Counted from the stretch's first letter, positions 42,846 to 52,948 are shown. The stretch is DNA of 54,953 nucleotides from an uncultured eubacterium 1-6 (GCA_903789595.1 CAIFEZ010000024.1:1-54953), one strand, 5' to 3'. Numbers and translations: made by a program. The notes: generated by a model not told the origin, from the letters alone.

Positions 42846-42908
42846 CAAACCGGCGGAAGAACAGACACTGCCGGAAAAATCCTCAGCAGGAAGAAAGGAG
42901 CCAAGGAA

Positions 42909-44003
42909 ATGGGAGAAGATTTGGATGAACGAAAAAGAAAGATTCTCAAGGCCATTATCCAGACGTATCTGGAGACAGGAGAGCCGGTCGGATCTCGGAC
43001 AATTTCCAAATATACAGACCTGAATCTGAGCTCCGCGACCATCCGAAATGAGATGTCGGATCTGGAGGAGATGGGGTACATTATTCAGCCGCATACCTCT
43101 TCCGGACGAATCCCCTCTGATAAAGGGTACCGGCTATATGTAAACGACCTGATCCAGAAAACAAATCAGGATGCCGAAGTGCAGACGCTGATGATTCAGA
43201 AGACGGACCGTATGGAAAAGATCCTGAAGCAGGTCGTGGATGTGCTGGCACAGAACACAAACTATGCGACAATGATTGCAGGGCCGTCCTATCATCAGAA
43301 CTCTCTGAAGTTTATCCAGCTGTCACGGATCAATGACAAACAGCTTCTTGCGGTGGTAGTGGCACAGGGAAATCTGGTGAAAAACCAGATGATTGATCTG
43401 AAGGAATCCATCGATGAAGATGAGATATTGAAGCTGAATCTGCTTCTGAACAATGAGCTGAACGGGAAGACCATCGGTGAGATCAATCTGGATATGATCA
43501 CCAGAATGAAGCAGCAGGCAGGCATTCACAGCGAGGTCATCAGCAGCGTGATCGATGCTGTGGCGGAGACCATCCAGCCGGGAGACGAGGACGTGCCGAT
43601 CTATCTCAGCGGTGCGACAAATATCTTCGATTACCCTGAGCTCGCAGATTCCAAGAAAGCCAAGGAACTGATGACAGCCTTCGGAGACAAGAAGGAGCTG
43701 GCCGAAATGATTCGGGAAACGGCCCCGGGCGAGGAGTCATCAAACGGAATCACCGCTTATATCGGAAATGAGTCTCCGATACAGAGCATCAAGGACTGCT
43801 CCGTTGTCACAGCGAACTACAATCTGGGCAACGGCATGAAAGGTACGGTCGCCATTGTGGGTCCGCGAAGAATGGATTACAAGAAGGTAGTGGAGAATCT
43901 GAAACAGCTGAAGACCCAGATGAATGCACTCTTCGGAAACGGCGACGCCAAACTGGAGGGGTCAACCGGGCAGGACGTTATTGACAGTCACAGTGAGAAT
44001 TAG
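42909..44003 (+). CDS. hrcA: Heat-inducible transcription repressor HrcA
   Basis: HrcA binds CIRCE and represses chaperone genes; GroE helps keep it active. The 364-residue protein starts with a winged helix-turn-helix (about 1-75, with VGSRTISKYTDLNLSSATIRNEM) and continues with the HrcA effector domain, ending in a GPRRMDYKKVVENL segment. AAAGGAG precedes the start. As the first gene of hrcA-grpE-dnaK-dnaJ it is autoregulated by the CIRCE upstream. Confidence 0.98.
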   Translation: MGEDLDERKRKILKAIIQTYLETGEPVGSRTISKYTDLNLSSATIRNEMSDLEEMGYIIQPHTSSGRIPSDKGYRLYVNDLIQKTNQDAEVQTLMIQKTDRMEKILKQVVDVLAQNTNYATMIAGPSYHQNSLKFIQLSRINDKQLLAVVVAQGNLVKNQMIDLKESIDEDEILKLNLLLNNELNGKTIGEINLDMITRMKQQAGIHSEVISSVIDAVAETIQPGDEDVPIYLSGATNIFDYPELADSKKAKELMTAFGDKKELAEMIRETAPGEESSNGITAYIGNESPIQSIKDCSVVTANYNLGNGMKGTVAIVGPRRMDYKKVVENLKQLKTQMNALFGNGDAKLEGSTGQDVIDSHSEN

Positions 44004-44160
44004 CGGGTGTTCATCCGGCGGCCGGCAAATGGCCGAAAAGTACAGATGAATCAGCGATTCGGCAATATGGCACGGATACATCAGAAAATCAGCATAGAAG
44101 TATAGAAGTACAGATGCATCGGCGCATCTGTTGAGACAGAAACAGAAAGGCGGGACAGAC

Positions 44161-44913
44161 ATGGCAGATATGAAAAAAGGCACACAGACTTCCGTAGAAA
44201 CCGGATCGGAAGCCGGCGGGAAAGAAGCCATGAAGAGGGAAGATATGAAAGAAGAAAGCAGAAAGACAGAAGCACATACAGCGGACACTGATACTGCGTC
44301 GGAGGAAACGGCAAGACCGGAAACCGGCTCTCATAAAGCAGAAGCCGGAGATCAGAATGACGCCGGAACAGAGAAGAACGGAACAGCTGACGCAGAAGAA
44401 AAACAGGATGGAGCAGAGAAATCTGACTCCGGGAAAAACAAAGAAGAGGCAAAGAGCTCCGGTTTCGGCAAAAAAGTAAAAAAAGACAAGAAGGATGAGA
44501 AGATTGAAGAGCTCACCGACAGACTGCAGCGGCAGATGGCAGAGTTCGACAATTTCCGCAAGCGTACTGACAGAGAGAAATCCGAGATGTTCGACATGGG
44601 CGCGAGGGATGTCATCGAGAAGATCCTGCCGGTTGTCGATAATTTTGAGAGAGGGCTCGCAGGAGCGGATGAATCGGACCCCTTTGTGCAGGGCATGAAT
44701 AAGATCTACAAGCAGATGACCAAGATTCTGACAGACATGGGCGTTGAGACCATCGAAGCGGAGGGAGCTGAGTTCGATCCGAATCTTCACAACGCGGTTA
44801 TGCATGAAGATAATCCGGATGTCGGCGAGAACATCATCACACAGGAACTTCAGAAGGGATATAAGTATAAGGATGTCGTGGTACGTCACAGCATGGTGAA
44901 GGTAGCCAACTGA
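44161..44913 (+). CDS. grpE: Nucleotide exchange factor GrpE
   Basis: GrpE releases ADP from DnaK. The 250-residue protein has an unusually long, charged N-terminal extension (about 1-110, rich in Glu, Lys, Ala and Thr). The GrpE coiled coil follows (EFDNFRKRTDREK), then the beta-domain with VETIEAEGAEFDPNLHNAV. The start ATG 44161 has AAAGGCGGG upstream; a TTG at 44131 is not favoured. dnaK follows after 38 bases. Confidence 0.96.
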   Translation: MADMKKGTQTSVETGSEAGGKEAMKREDMKEESRKTEAHTADTDTASEETARPETGSHKAEAGDQNDAGTEKNGTADAEEKQDGAEKSDSGKNKEEAKSSGFGKKVKKDKKDEKIEELTDRLQRQMAEFDNFRKRTDREKSEMFDMGARDVIEKILPVVDNFERGLAGADESDPFVQGMNKIYKQMTKILTDMGVETIEAEGAEFDPNLHNAVMHEDNPDVGENIITQELQKGYKYKDVVVRHSMVKVAN

Positions 44914-44951
44914 CATTTGAGGAAAGAAGATCCGATCAGGAGGAATAAATT

Positions 44952-46832
44952 ATGGGAAAAATCATCGGTATTGACCTTGGAACAACAAACAGCTGCGTAG
45001 CCGTTATGGAAGGCGGGAAGCCGACCGTTATCGCGAACGCGGAAGGAAGCCGTACGACTCCGTCCGTTGTCGCATTCACAAAGACAGGAGAGCGTCTGGT
45101 AGGCGAGCCGGCAAAGCGTCAGGCAGTTACAAACGCGGATCATACGATCTCGTCCATCAAGCGTCACATGGGCTCCGATTACAGAGTCACCATTGACGGA
45201 AAGAGCTACACCCCGCAGGAGATCTCCGCAATGATTCTGCAGAAGCTGAAAAGCGACGCAGAGGGATATCTGGGAGAAAAGGTGACAGAGGCTGTCATCA
45301 CCTGCCCGGCATACTTCAACGACGCACAGCGTCAGGCCACAAAGGACGCAGGTAAGATTGCCGGCCTCGATGTAAAGCGAATCATCAACGAGCCGACGGC
45401 GGCTGCCCTGGCTTACGGGCTGGACAATGAGAAAGAGCAGAAGGTTATGGTATACGACCTCGGCGGCGGCACCTTCGATGTTTCGGTCATCGAGATCGGC
45501 GACGGCGTCATCGAGGTACTGGCTACCGCCGGCAACAACCATCTGGGCGGCGACGATTTCGATAAGAGAGTTGCCGACTATATCGTAAGTGAATTCAAGA
45601 AGCAGGAGGGCATTGACCTTTCCGGCGACAAGATGGCAATGCAGAGAATCCGTGAAGCGGCAGAGAAGGCGAAGATCGAGCTTTCTAGCGCGACTACCAC
45701 GAACATCAACCTTCCGTTCATCACCGCAACGGCTGACGGCGCAAAGCATCTGGATCTCAACCTGACAAAGGCAAAATTCGACGAGCTGACCGCAGATCTT
45801 GTGGAAGCAACCGCAGAGCCGGTTAGAACCGCTCTGAATGACGCGGGTCTTACCGCATCCGACCTTTCGAAGGTGCTTCTGGTCGGCGGTTCCACACGTA
45901 TCCCGGCGGTACAGGACAAGGTAAGACAGCTGACCGGACATGAGCCGAGCAAGAACCTGAACCCGGATGAGTGCGTGGCAATCGGCGCGTCCATTCAGGG
46001 CGGCAAGCTTGCCGGAGACGCGGGAGCCGGAGACGTGCTTCTGCTCGATGTCACACCGCTGACCCTTTCCATCGAGACCATGGGAGGAATCGCAACACCG
46101 CTGATTCCGAGAAACACCACCATCCCGACAAAGAAGAGCCAGATTTTCTCCACCGCTGCGGACAATCAGACGGCAGTGGATATCAACGTTGTACAGGGTG
46201 AGCGTAAGTTCGCCAGAGACAATAAATCCCTCGGTCAGTTCCGTCTGGACGGAATCCCGCCGGCAATGCGCGGTGTTCCGCAGATCGAGGTAACCTTCGA
46301 TATCGACGCGAACGGTATTGTAAACGTATCTGCAAAGGATCTCGGAACGGGCAAGGAGCAGCACATCACGATCACTTCCGGATCGAGCATGAGCGATGCG
46401 GAGATCGACAAGGCAGTCAAGGAAGCCGCGCAGTACGAGGCAGAGGACAAGAAGAGAAAGGATGCCGTAGATACCAAGAATGAAGCGGATTCCACGGTAT
46501 TCCAGGTAGAGAAGGCTCTGAAGGAGGTCGGCGACAAGGTTCCGGCGGATCAGAAGAGCGGCGTTGAGGCGGATCTGAACGCACTGAAGGATCTGCTGGC
46601 AAAGGCACCGGCGGACGGAAGCCTGACCGACGCGCAGGTAACGGACATCAAGGCGGCGAAGGAGAAACTGATGAATTCTTCACAGGCTCTGTTCACCAAG
46701 ATGTACGAGAACATGCAGCAGAATCAGGGCGGCCCGAATCCGGGCGCAGGCGCAGGCCCGCAGGGCGGCAGCACCGGTGCAGGCAATAACGGCGGTGACG
46801 ACGTTGTAGACGCAGATTACAAGGAAGTCTGA
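44952..46832 (+). CDS. dnaK: Chaperone DnaK (Hsp70)
   Basis: DnaK binds unfolded peptides in an ATP-dependent cycle. The 626-residue protein shows [17 protein letters not shown] at the start, the [11 protein letters not shown] and [14 protein letters not shown] ATPase motifs, and the linker and beta-sandwich ([16 protein letters not shown]). The helical lid ends in a Gly/Gln-rich tail with the final DADYKEV. CAGGAGG precedes the start. The length is typical of clostridial DnaK. Confidence 0.99.
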   Translation: MGKIIGIDLGTTNSCVAVMEGGKPTVIANAEGSRTTPSVVAFTKTGERLVGEPAKRQAVTNADHTISSIKRHMGSDYRVTIDGKSYTPQEISAMILQKLKSDAEGYLGEKVTEAVITCPAYFNDAQRQATKDAGKIAGLDVKRIINEPTAAALAYGLDNEKEQKVMVYDLGGGTFDVSVIEIGDGVIEVLATAGNNHLGGDDFDKRVADYIVSEFKKQEGIDLSGDKMAMQRIREAAEKAKIELSSATTTNINLPFITATADGAKHLDLNLTKAKFDELTADLVEATAEPVRTALNDAGLTASDLSKVLLVGGSTRIPAVQDKVRQLTGHEPSKNLNPDECVAIGASIQGGKLAGDAGAGDVLLLDVTPLTLSIETMGGIATPLIPRNTTIPTKKSQIFSTAADNQTAVDINVVQGERKFARDNKSLGQFRLDGIPPAMRGVPQIEVTFDIDANGIVNVSAKDLGTGKEQHITITSGSSMSDAEIDKAVKEAAQYEAEDKKRKDAVDTKNEADSTVFQVEKALKEVGDKVPADQKSGVEADLNALKDLLAKAPADGSLTDAQVTDIKAAKEKLMNSSQALFTKMYENMQQNQGGPNPGAGAGPQGGSTGAGNNGGDDVVDADYKEV

Positions 46833-46936
46833 ATCGGATTGCAGGAGACGGAGATGTTCCGGTCCCGGGCTTTGCCCGTCAGGACCGGAACTCGTTCTCT
46901 GAATTTCGAAACAGAAGCAGATTGTGAGGAAAACCA

Positions 46937-48094
46937 ATGGCTGAAAAGAGAGACTATTACGAGGTCCTGGGGGTTGACAGGAATGCGGATGAGGAAACCA
47001 TCAAGCGGGCGTACCGTAAGCTTGCAAAGAAATATCATCCGGATATGAATCCCGGAGATAAGGATGCGGCTGAGAAATTTGCGGAGGCCAGTGAAGCGTA
47101 TTCCGTTCTGAGTGATCCGGACAAGAGAAGACAGTATGATCAGTTCGGCCATGCTGCCTTTGAAAATGGCGGCGCAGGCGGCGCCGGTGGTTTCGGAGGC
47201 TTTGACTTCAATGACATTTTCGGTTCCGGCGGATTCGGAGATATTTTCGGAGACATTTTCGGAGGGGGCGGAAGAAGCAATGCAAACAACGGCCCGAGAA
47301 GAGGGGCTTCTCTGAGAGCTGTCGTTCATATTTCTTTTGAAGAAGCCGTGTTCGGCTGCAAGAAGGATATTGAGCTGACGCTGAAGGACACCTGTAAGAC
47401 CTGCGGCGGTTCCGGCGCGAGACCCGGCACCTCACCGGAGACCTGCCCGCACTGTCACGGAACCGGCCAGATCCGGCAGACGCAGCAGAGCATGTTCGGC
47501 ATGATCCAGAATATTCAGACCTGTCCGCACTGCGGCGGAACCGGAAAAATCATCCGTGATAAATGTCCGGACTGCCATGGAAGCGGATTCACCTCCTCCA
47601 GAAAGAAAATTCAGGTGGATATTCCGGCCGGAATCGACGACGGACAGAGCATCCGCATCCGTGACAAGGGAGAGCCGGGCGTGAACGGCGGTCCGAGAGG
47701 AGATCTGCTGGTGCAGGTTGCGGTTGCCGCTCATCCGATTTTTCAGCGCGACGGCGTGGATATCTATTCCTCGGCACCGGTCAGCTTTGCACAGGCGGCA
47801 CTGGGCGGGGATATCCGTCTGAACACCGTGGACGGTGATGTGGTGTACACCGTGAAGCCGGGAACGCAGACCGGTACGAGAATCCGTCTGAGAGGAAAGG
47901 GCGTTCCGTCGATCCATAATAAAAATGTCCGCGGCGATCATTATGTGACTCTGATCGTGCAGACGCCGACCGACCTTTCCAGAGAAGCAAAGGAGCTTCT
48001 GAAAGAATTCGATGCCGCAAGCGGAGGATCTCTGGGAGACGAGGGGGAAGAGCCGAAGAAGAAGAAGGTAAGATTCGGACGAAAAAAAGAGTAA
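46937..48094 (+). CDS. dnaJ: Chaperone DnaJ (Hsp40)
   Basis: DnaJ delivers substrates to DnaK and stimulates its ATPase. The 385-residue protein has a J domain with YHPDMNPGD (HPD motif), a Gly/Phe-rich region (about 75-115), and four CxxCxGxG zinc repeats ([32 protein letters not shown]). The C-terminal substrate-binding domains and a basic tail follow. It is the last gene of the heat-shock operon, which a terminator follows. Confidence 0.99.
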   Translation: MAEKRDYYEVLGVDRNADEETIKRAYRKLAKKYHPDMNPGDKDAAEKFAEASEAYSVLSDPDKRRQYDQFGHAAFENGGAGGAGGFGGFDFNDIFGSGGFGDIFGDIFGGGGRSNANNGPRRGASLRAVVHISFEEAVFGCKKDIELTLKDTCKTCGGSGARPGTSPETCPHCHGTGQIRQTQQSMFGMIQNIQTCPHCGGTGKIIRDKCPDCHGSGFTSSRKKIQVDIPAGIDDGQSIRIRDKGEPGVNGGPRGDLLVQVAVAAHPIFQRDGVDIYSSAPVSFAQAALGGDIRLNTVDGDVVYTVKPGTQTGTRIRLRGKGVPSIHNKNVRGDHYVTLIVQTPTDLSREAKELLKEFDAASGGSLGDEGEEPKKKKVRFGRKKE

Positions 48095-48102
48095 GCAGCT
48101 CA

Positions 48103-48176
48103 CTGTTCGCGCAAAGCATAAGGCTGCCGCACCGGCCTGGCAAAGGCTGGTACGGCAGCCTTTTTTACGCGAACAG
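48103..48176 (+). terminator. Terminator after dnaJ
   Basis: GGCTGCCG-c-ACC pairs with GGT-a-CGGCAGCC (48122-48160) and TTTTTT follows. An outer pair, CTGTTCGCG (48103) and CGCGAACAG (to 48176), could extend the structure. Confidence 0.92.
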
Positions 48177-48227
48177 CGAGCCGCAGCCGAATGCAAAGTA
48201 TTCGTGTGGGGCGAGAGCAAATACTCC

Positions 48228-48256
48228 TTTTCAAAAAGAAAAAATGCGGTTATACT
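48228..48256 (+). promoter_or_regulatory. Promoter of prmA-rsmE
   Basis: TTTTCA (48228-48233) and TATACT (48251-48256) are 17 bases apart, about 70 bases before prmA. Confidence 0.6.
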
Positions 48257-48326
48257 GCAAGAGATGAAGATGGCACGGAACGGCGTGTAAGAAGGCAGAT
48301 TCGCCGGTGTATGAGAGGATATTGAG

Positions 48327-49286
48327 ATGAAGTGGAAGAAATACCGTTTGAAGACGATTGAAGATGCGGAAGATATTGTAATCGCAACGCTCTATGACTG
48401 CGGCATTGAGGGCGCCGAGATTGAGGACAAGAAGCCTCTGACCAGGGAAGAGAAGGAACAGATGTTTGTGGATATTCTGCCTGACCTGCCGGACGATGAC
48501 GGCGTCGCCTATCTGAACTTTTATCTGGACCCGGAGGAGACCGACACGGAGGCTGTCCTTCAGAAGGCGAAGGAGGCTCTGGAAGAGCTGCGGTCCTACA
48601 CCGATATCGGCGCGGGAACCATTGAGGAGTCCGAGACGGAGGATAAGGACTGGATCAACAACTGGAAGCAGTATTTCAAGCAGTTCTATGTGGATGATAT
48701 CCTGATCATTCCTTCCTGGGAACAGGTGAAGGAGGAGGACAGGGACAAGATGATCCTCCATATTGATCCGGGCACCGCTTTCGGTACAGGCATGCATGAG
48801 ACGACACAGCTGTGCATCCGCCAGCTCCGGAAATATGTAAGGCCGGGGATGGAGATCCTGGATGTCGGGACGGGAAGCGGAATCCTCGGAATTGTCGCGG
48901 TCAAGTTTGGAGCGGGTCACGTGCTCGGAACTGACCTGGATCCCTGCGCAGTGCCTGCCGTTGAGGACAACAGGAAGGCAAACGACATCCCGGACGGCGC
49001 CTTTGACATGATCATCGGCAACATGATCGATGACAGCGGAACACGGGACAGAGCGGGATATGAGAAGTATGACATCGTCACGGCAAATATTCTGGCGGAC
49101 ATTCTGGTTCCGATGACGCCTGCGGTTGTGCCGGCGATGAAGAAGGGCGGACTTTACATTACCTCCGGAATTCTGGAGGATCAGGCCTGGAAGGTCCTGG
49201 ACGCCTGCCGGGCGGCGGATCTTGAGATCGTGGAGCAGACGCAGCAGGGCGAGTGGGTATCAATTACCGCGAGAAAGCCGGACTGA
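48327..49286 (+). CDS. prmA: Ribosomal protein L11 methyltransferase
   Basis: PrmA trimethylates ribosomal protein L11 with S-adenosylmethionine. The 319-residue protein has an N-terminal substrate domain (about 1-115), a GTAFGTGMHETT linker segment, the SAM-binding motif DVGTGSGILGI near 182, and TANILADIL near 255. Its position between dnaJ and rsmE is common in Firmicutes. Confidence 0.96.
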   Translation: MKWKKYRLKTIEDAEDIVIATLYDCGIEGAEIEDKKPLTREEKEQMFVDILPDLPDDDGVAYLNFYLDPEETDTEAVLQKAKEALEELRSYTDIGAGTIEESETEDKDWINNWKQYFKQFYVDDILIIPSWEQVKEEDRDKMILHIDPGTAFGTGMHETTQLCIRQLRKYVRPGMEILDVGTGSGILGIVAVKFGAGHVLGTDLDPCAVPAVEDNRKANDIPDGAFDMIIGNMIDDSGTRDRAGYEKYDIVTANILADILVPMTPAVVPAMKKGGLYITSGILEDQAWKVLDACRAADLEIVEQTQQGEWVSITARKPD

Positions 49287-49301
49287 GACAGGGGCGGAAA
49301 T

Positions 49302-50042
49302 ATGTACAGATTTTTTGCGGACCGTTCACAGATTTCAGACGGTCTGGTTCATATTACGGGAGAAGATGTGAATCATATCCGCAATGTGCTGCGGATGCGT
49401 CCGGGAGAGACGGTTCTGATCTCCTGCGGAGATGAATGGGAATATACCTGTGAGGTAGATGCTCTGTCCGAGGAAGAGGTAACCTTAAGGATCGTGGATG
49501 CGCAGCGTCCCGGAAAAGAGCTCCCCTCGAGGATTTTTCTGTTTCAATGTCTGCCCAAAGGTGATAAAATGGAGACCGTTGTTCAGAAAGCGGTCGAACT
49601 GGGCGCGTATTCGGTGATTCCGGTTTCCTCCAGACGGTGTATCATGAAGCTGGACGCGAAAAGGGCGGCGCAGAAGACGGCCCGCTGGAACAAGATCGCG
49701 GAGAGCGCTGCCAAGCAGTCGAAGAGACTCATCATTCCGAAGGTCCGTGATATCATGACATTCGGTGAGGCTCTGGAATTTGCCGGGAATCTTGATGTTC
49801 GGCTGATGCCTTATGAAATGGAAGGCGGAATGGAGAGAACCAGATCCGTTCTGTCCGATATCCAGCCGGGGCAGTCTGTCGGCATTCTGATCGGCCCGGA
49901 GGGAGGGTTCGACGAGCAGGAAGTGGAGGATGCGAAAAAAAGCGGATTTACGACAATTACCCTCGGAAAGAGAATCCTCAGAACGGAAACCGCGGGGATG
50001 ACGATGTTGTCGATCCTGATGTATCTTCTGGAACGGGACTGA
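49302..50042 (+). CDS. rsmE: 16S rRNA (uracil1498-N3)-methyltransferase
   Basis: RsmE methylates U1498 of 16S rRNA in the assembled 30S subunit. The 246-residue SPOUT-fold enzyme has an N-terminal PUA-like domain (about 1-75). The knotted C-terminal part carries IGPEGGFDEQEVE near 198 and LGKRILRTETA near 222. GGGGCGG precedes the start. The preceding gene prmA is only 15 bases away. Confidence 0.97.
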   Translation: MYRFFADRSQISDGLVHITGEDVNHIRNVLRMRPGETVLISCGDEWEYTCEVDALSEEEVTLRIVDAQRPGKELPSRIFLFQCLPKGDKMETVVQKAVELGAYSVIPVSSRRCIMKLDAKRAAQKTARWNKIAESAAKQSKRLIIPKVRDIMTFGEALEFAGNLDVRLMPYEMEGGMERTRSVLSDIQPGQSVGILIGPEGGFDEQEVEDAKKSGFTTITLGKRILRTETAGMTMLSILMYLLERD

Positions 50043-50056
50043 ACAGAAATATATAA

Positions 50057-50153
50057 GTGTTCACGGAATATCTGAAGGGCAAAGATTTTGCAGCCGGCAA
50101 TGCTCAGGCAAAGGCGCTGTGAAATTCCTGCCTGATCAGTCAAGTGTGAACAG
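50057..50153 (+). repeat. Dispersed repeat family A, copy 3 (deleted interior)
   Basis: This 97-base copy keeps both ends of family A (GTGTTCACGGAATATCTGAA at the left and CAAGTGTGAACAG at the right) but lacks the internal palindrome of copies 1 and 2. It has the size and terminal inverted repeats of a MITE-like derivative. It lies between rsmE and the cysteine desulfurase gene. Confidence 0.75.
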
Positions 50154-50177
50154 ATAAGTTACGGAAAGAACAGAAAA

Positions 50178-51335
50178 ATGGAAGCATATCTTGACAATTC
50201 TGCGACCACCCGCTGTTATGAGGAGGTTGCGGATATCGTGAGAAAAACGATGCTGGAGGATTATGGGAATCCTTCTTCTATGCATCAGAAGGGCGTTGAT
50301 GCGGAGAAATACATCCGGAAAAGTACTGAAATTCTATCCGGTATTCTGAAGGTGAAGCCGGGGGAGATCTATTTTACCTCCGGTGGAACGGAATCCGACA
50401 ACTGGGCGTTGTTCGGGACGGCTCTTGCGAACAGGCGCAGGGGCAGACGGATTATTACGACTGCGATCGAGCATTCGGCGATTGCCGCTCCGGCTGCGGC
50501 GCTGGAGGCGATGGGCTATGAGGTTGTCAGGCTGCCTGTCGGCAGAGACGGCGTTCTGGACATTCAGGATCTGGCGAATGCCATGACAGAGGATACGGTT
50601 CTGGTGTCGGTCATGATGGTGAACAATGAGATCGGTGCCGTGGAGCCGGTGGCGGAGATTGGTGAGATGCTGCGAAGCAGATATCCGGATACCTATTTCC
50701 ATGTCGATGCGATTCAGTCCTTCGGAAAATACCCGATCTGTCCGAAACGGATGCACATTGACATGCTTTCCGTCAGCGGCCACAAAATCCACGGCCCCAA
50801 GGGTTCGGGATTTTTATTTATCGATCAGCGGGTGAAGATCAATCCGCTGATTTACGGGGGCGGACAGCAGAACGGCATGCGTTCCGGAACGGACAATGTT
50901 CCGGGAATCGCGGGGCTTGGCACTGCCGCAGCCAGAATCTGCGCTTCGCTGAAGGAAAACGCGGAGCATATGTACAGTCTGAAGGAACGCCTGGCAGAGG
51001 GCGTATCGGATCTGGGGAATATCTATATCAATGGTCCGTCGGATCTCCGGAAGGGCGCCCCGCACATTCTGAACATTTCCTTTCAGGGAATCCGCAGCGA
51101 GGTGCTCCTGCACACGCTGGAGTCCAGGGGAATCAGTGTATCGGCGGGAAGCGCATGCTCCAGCCACAGGCGGGGAGGCAGCGCAACAATGGAGGCAATT
51201 CATGCGCCGCGGGAGATCATGGAGTCCTCGGTGAGGTTCAGCTTTTCCGAGCTGACGACGATGGAGGAGATTAACTACACCGTTCAGGTTCTGCATGAGG
51301 TGGTGCCCGGGCTTCGGAGATTCACCAGAAAATGA
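50178..51335 (+). CDS. Cysteine desulfurase (NifS/IscS family)
   Basis: The PLP enzyme takes sulfur from cysteine and passes it on as a persulfide. The 385-residue protein shows the PLP lysine in SVSGHKIHGPKG near 203 and the catalytic cysteine in SAGSACSSHRRG near 325. thiI follows 75 bases later, so it very probably supplies sulfur to ThiI for 4-thiouridine in tRNA, as the adjacent desulfurase (NifZ) does in Bacillus. Confidence 0.95.
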   Translation: MEAYLDNSATTRCYEEVADIVRKTMLEDYGNPSSMHQKGVDAEKYIRKSTEILSGILKVKPGEIYFTSGGTESDNWALFGTALANRRRGRRIITTAIEHSAIAAPAAALEAMGYEVVRLPVGRDGVLDIQDLANAMTEDTVLVSVMMVNNEIGAVEPVAEIGEMLRSRYPDTYFHVDAIQSFGKYPICPKRMHIDMLSVSGHKIHGPKGSGFLFIDQRVKINPLIYGGGQQNGMRSGTDNVPGIAGLGTAAARICASLKENAEHMYSLKERLAEGVSDLGNIYINGPSDLRKGAPHILNISFQGIRSEVLLHTLESRGISVSAGSACSSHRRGGSATMEAIHAPREIMESSVRFSFSELTTMEEINYTVQVLHEVVPGLRRFTRK

Positions 51336-51410
51336 GGCGCGGCGCGAATTGTGATGCGTCGGCTCATCGCGCAGATATGCGGGTGTATAAAGCAGAAGAG
51401 GAAAAAATTT

Positions 51411-52601
51411 ATGTATCAGGCATTTTTGATTAAATACGCGGAGATCGGCATTAAGGGAAAAAACCGGCATCTCTTTGAGGACGCGCTGGTGCACCATATT
51501 GTCAGAGCTCTGAAGAGAGTGGACGGCACCTTCGAGGTCACCAGGGAGATGGGCAGAATCTATGTCCGGGCGGATGGAGACTTTGATTATGAGGGCGCCA
51601 TCGAAGCACTGAAGACTGTGTTCGGTATCGCGGGCATCAGCCCGGTTCTGATCATCGAGGATATGGATTATGACAATGTCAAGGCGCAGGTCGCGGCGTT
51701 TGTGAAAGCTGTCTATCCGGAGGGAACCCCGAGAACCTTCAAGGTCGTCGCGAGAAGACCGAACAAGAAGTATCCGCATGACTCCATGGAACTCAATGCC
51801 GATCTGGGAGAGGCTGTTCTTCTCGGCTGTCCCTGGATGAAGGTTGATGTCCACAATCCCGATGTGGTGCTTTCGGTGGAAGTGCGGCAGAGCGTTTATG
51901 TCTACTCCGAGACCATTCCCGGACCCGGTGGAATGCCCGTGGGATCGAACGGAAGCGCAGAGCTTCTGCTCTCCGGAGGAATTGATTCTCCGGTCGCGGG
52001 GTATATGATCGCAAAGCGCGGCGTGAAGATTGACGCGGTGTATTTCCACGCGCCGCCGTACACCAGTGAGCGCGCAAAGCAGAAGGTCGTGGATCTGGCA
52101 AAGCTTGTCGCCAGGTATGCGGGACAGATCCGTCTGCACATTGTGAACTTTACGGATATCCAGATGGCGATCTACGAGAAATGTCCGCACGAGGAGCTCA
52201 CGATCATCATGCGGAGGTATATGATGCGGATAGCGGAGATTTTTGCGGAACAGGACGGAGCGCTCGGACTGATTACCGGAGAGAGCATCGGTCAGGTGGC
52301 CAGCCAGACGGCGCAGAGCCTGCTGTGCACCAATGCGGTGTGCACGCTTCCCGTTTACCGGCCGCTGATCGGCTTTGACAAGCAGGAGATCGTGGACCGG
52401 GCACAGCAGATCGGGACCTTTGATACATCGATCCTCCCCTACGAGGACTGCTGTACGATTTTCGTGGCAAAGCATCCCGTAACGCATCCGATTCTGAAAG
52501 TTATCGAGCGCTCGGAGCACAAGCTGGATGATGTTATCGGTCCGCTCATGAAGGAAGCGGTCGAGACGACCGAGACCATCGTGGTGGATGGGGAAAATTA
52601 A
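51411..52601 (+). CDS. thiI: tRNA 4-thiouridine synthase ThiI (without rhodanese domain)
   Basis: ThiI adenylates uridine 8 of tRNA and exchanges its oxygen for sulfur. The 396-residue protein has the N-terminal ferredoxin-like part (start MYQAFLIKYAEIGIKGKNR), a THUMP domain (about 60-165) and the PP-loop LLSGGIDSPVAG near 184. The C-terminal rhodanese domain of the enterobacterial enzyme is absent, the usual form when a dedicated desulfurase sits beside it. The start ATG 51411 has AGAGGAAA upstream; a frame open from 51351 is not supported. Confidence 0.96.
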   Translation: MYQAFLIKYAEIGIKGKNRHLFEDALVHHIVRALKRVDGTFEVTREMGRIYVRADGDFDYEGAIEALKTVFGIAGISPVLIIEDMDYDNVKAQVAAFVKAVYPEGTPRTFKVVARRPNKKYPHDSMELNADLGEAVLLGCPWMKVDVHNPDVVLSVEVRQSVYVYSETIPGPGGMPVGSNGSAELLLSGGIDSPVAGYMIAKRGVKIDAVYFHAPPYTSERAKQKVVDLAKLVARYAGQIRLHIVNFTDIQMAIYEKCPHEELTIIMRRYMMRIAEIFAEQDGALGLITGESIGQVASQTAQSLLCTNAVCTLPVYRPLIGFDKQEIVDRAQQIGTFDTSILPYEDCCTIFVAKHPVTHPILKVIERSEHKLDDVIGPLMKEAVETTETIVVDGEN

Positions 52602-52605
52602 GATA

Positions 52606-52655
52606 CAGAGGTCTCTTACACACGCTTCGCGGCAGGCGGGCCTGCCTGCGTTTTC
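52606..52655 (+). repeat. Dispersed repeat family B, copy 3 (partial)
   Basis: Only the right half of the family B unit is present, from GTCTCTTACACACGCTTCGC to TTTTCGAAGAGC. The left arm that would pair with TTTCGAAG is missing. Confidence 0.7.
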
Positions 52656-52766
52656 GAAGAGCCGGTTAGGGTGTTTATTGTATAAGCTGCGCGTCGCTTC
52701 GCACTTCGTGCTTTCGCGCCGCTACAGGTATTCGCGTTCTCGCGGTGTTTCACACCGCTCCACGCT

Positions 52767-52860
52767 CATACCTGTTGCCTTCGAAATCGCATCCAGTCTC
52801 TTACACACGCTTCGCGGCAGGCGGGCCTGTCTGCGTTTTCGAAGAGCTTATACAATAAAA
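52767..52860 (+). repeat. Dispersed repeat family B, copy 2 (full)
   Basis: It aligns with copy 1 at 42681 along its full length. The outer stem reads CTTCGAAA-T-CGCA with TGCG-T-TTTCGAAG: the A-T pair of copy 1 is a G-C pair here, a compensatory change. It abuts the leftward HPr terminator. Confidence 0.8.
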
Positions 52861-52901
52861 AAAGAAGATGCGGGAGCGCGTTTCACGTTTCCTGCATCTT
52901 C
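52855..52901 (-). terminator. Terminator of the leftward HPr-like gene
   Basis: GAAGATGC pairs with GCATCTTC (52864-52901), with inner GGGA-type pairing. On the minus strand a run of T (52863-52855) follows. Confidence 0.85.
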
Positions 52902-52948
52902 CGGATTGTCCCGCCACTTTCGATATATGGCGGATCATGTTCAGAGGA

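Larger units (their letters stand above)
42212..42908 (+). other. Composite intergenic region before hrcA
   Basis: The ~700-base gap holds, in order, the cupin terminator, a pair of direct repeats (TTTTCTTTACGCGCGCTTCG ... at 42344-42376 and 42409-42441), repeat A2, repeat B1, the hrcA promoter and CIRCE. No protein gene is supported. Confidence 0.75.
52602..52948 (+). other. Intergenic region with repeats B2 and B3
   Basis: This 347-base gap contains a partial (52606-52655) and a full (52767-52860) family B repeat. Between them lies a stretch rich in short CGC/GCG palindromes (52690-52750). The terminator of the leftward HPr gene fills the end. No gene is supported. Confidence 0.7.

Noticed and set aside
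50814-52520. Minus-strand ORF opposite the desulfurase and thiI genes (568 codons)
   Set aside because: Its composition is that of an antisense shadow, with no ribosome-binding site and no family features.
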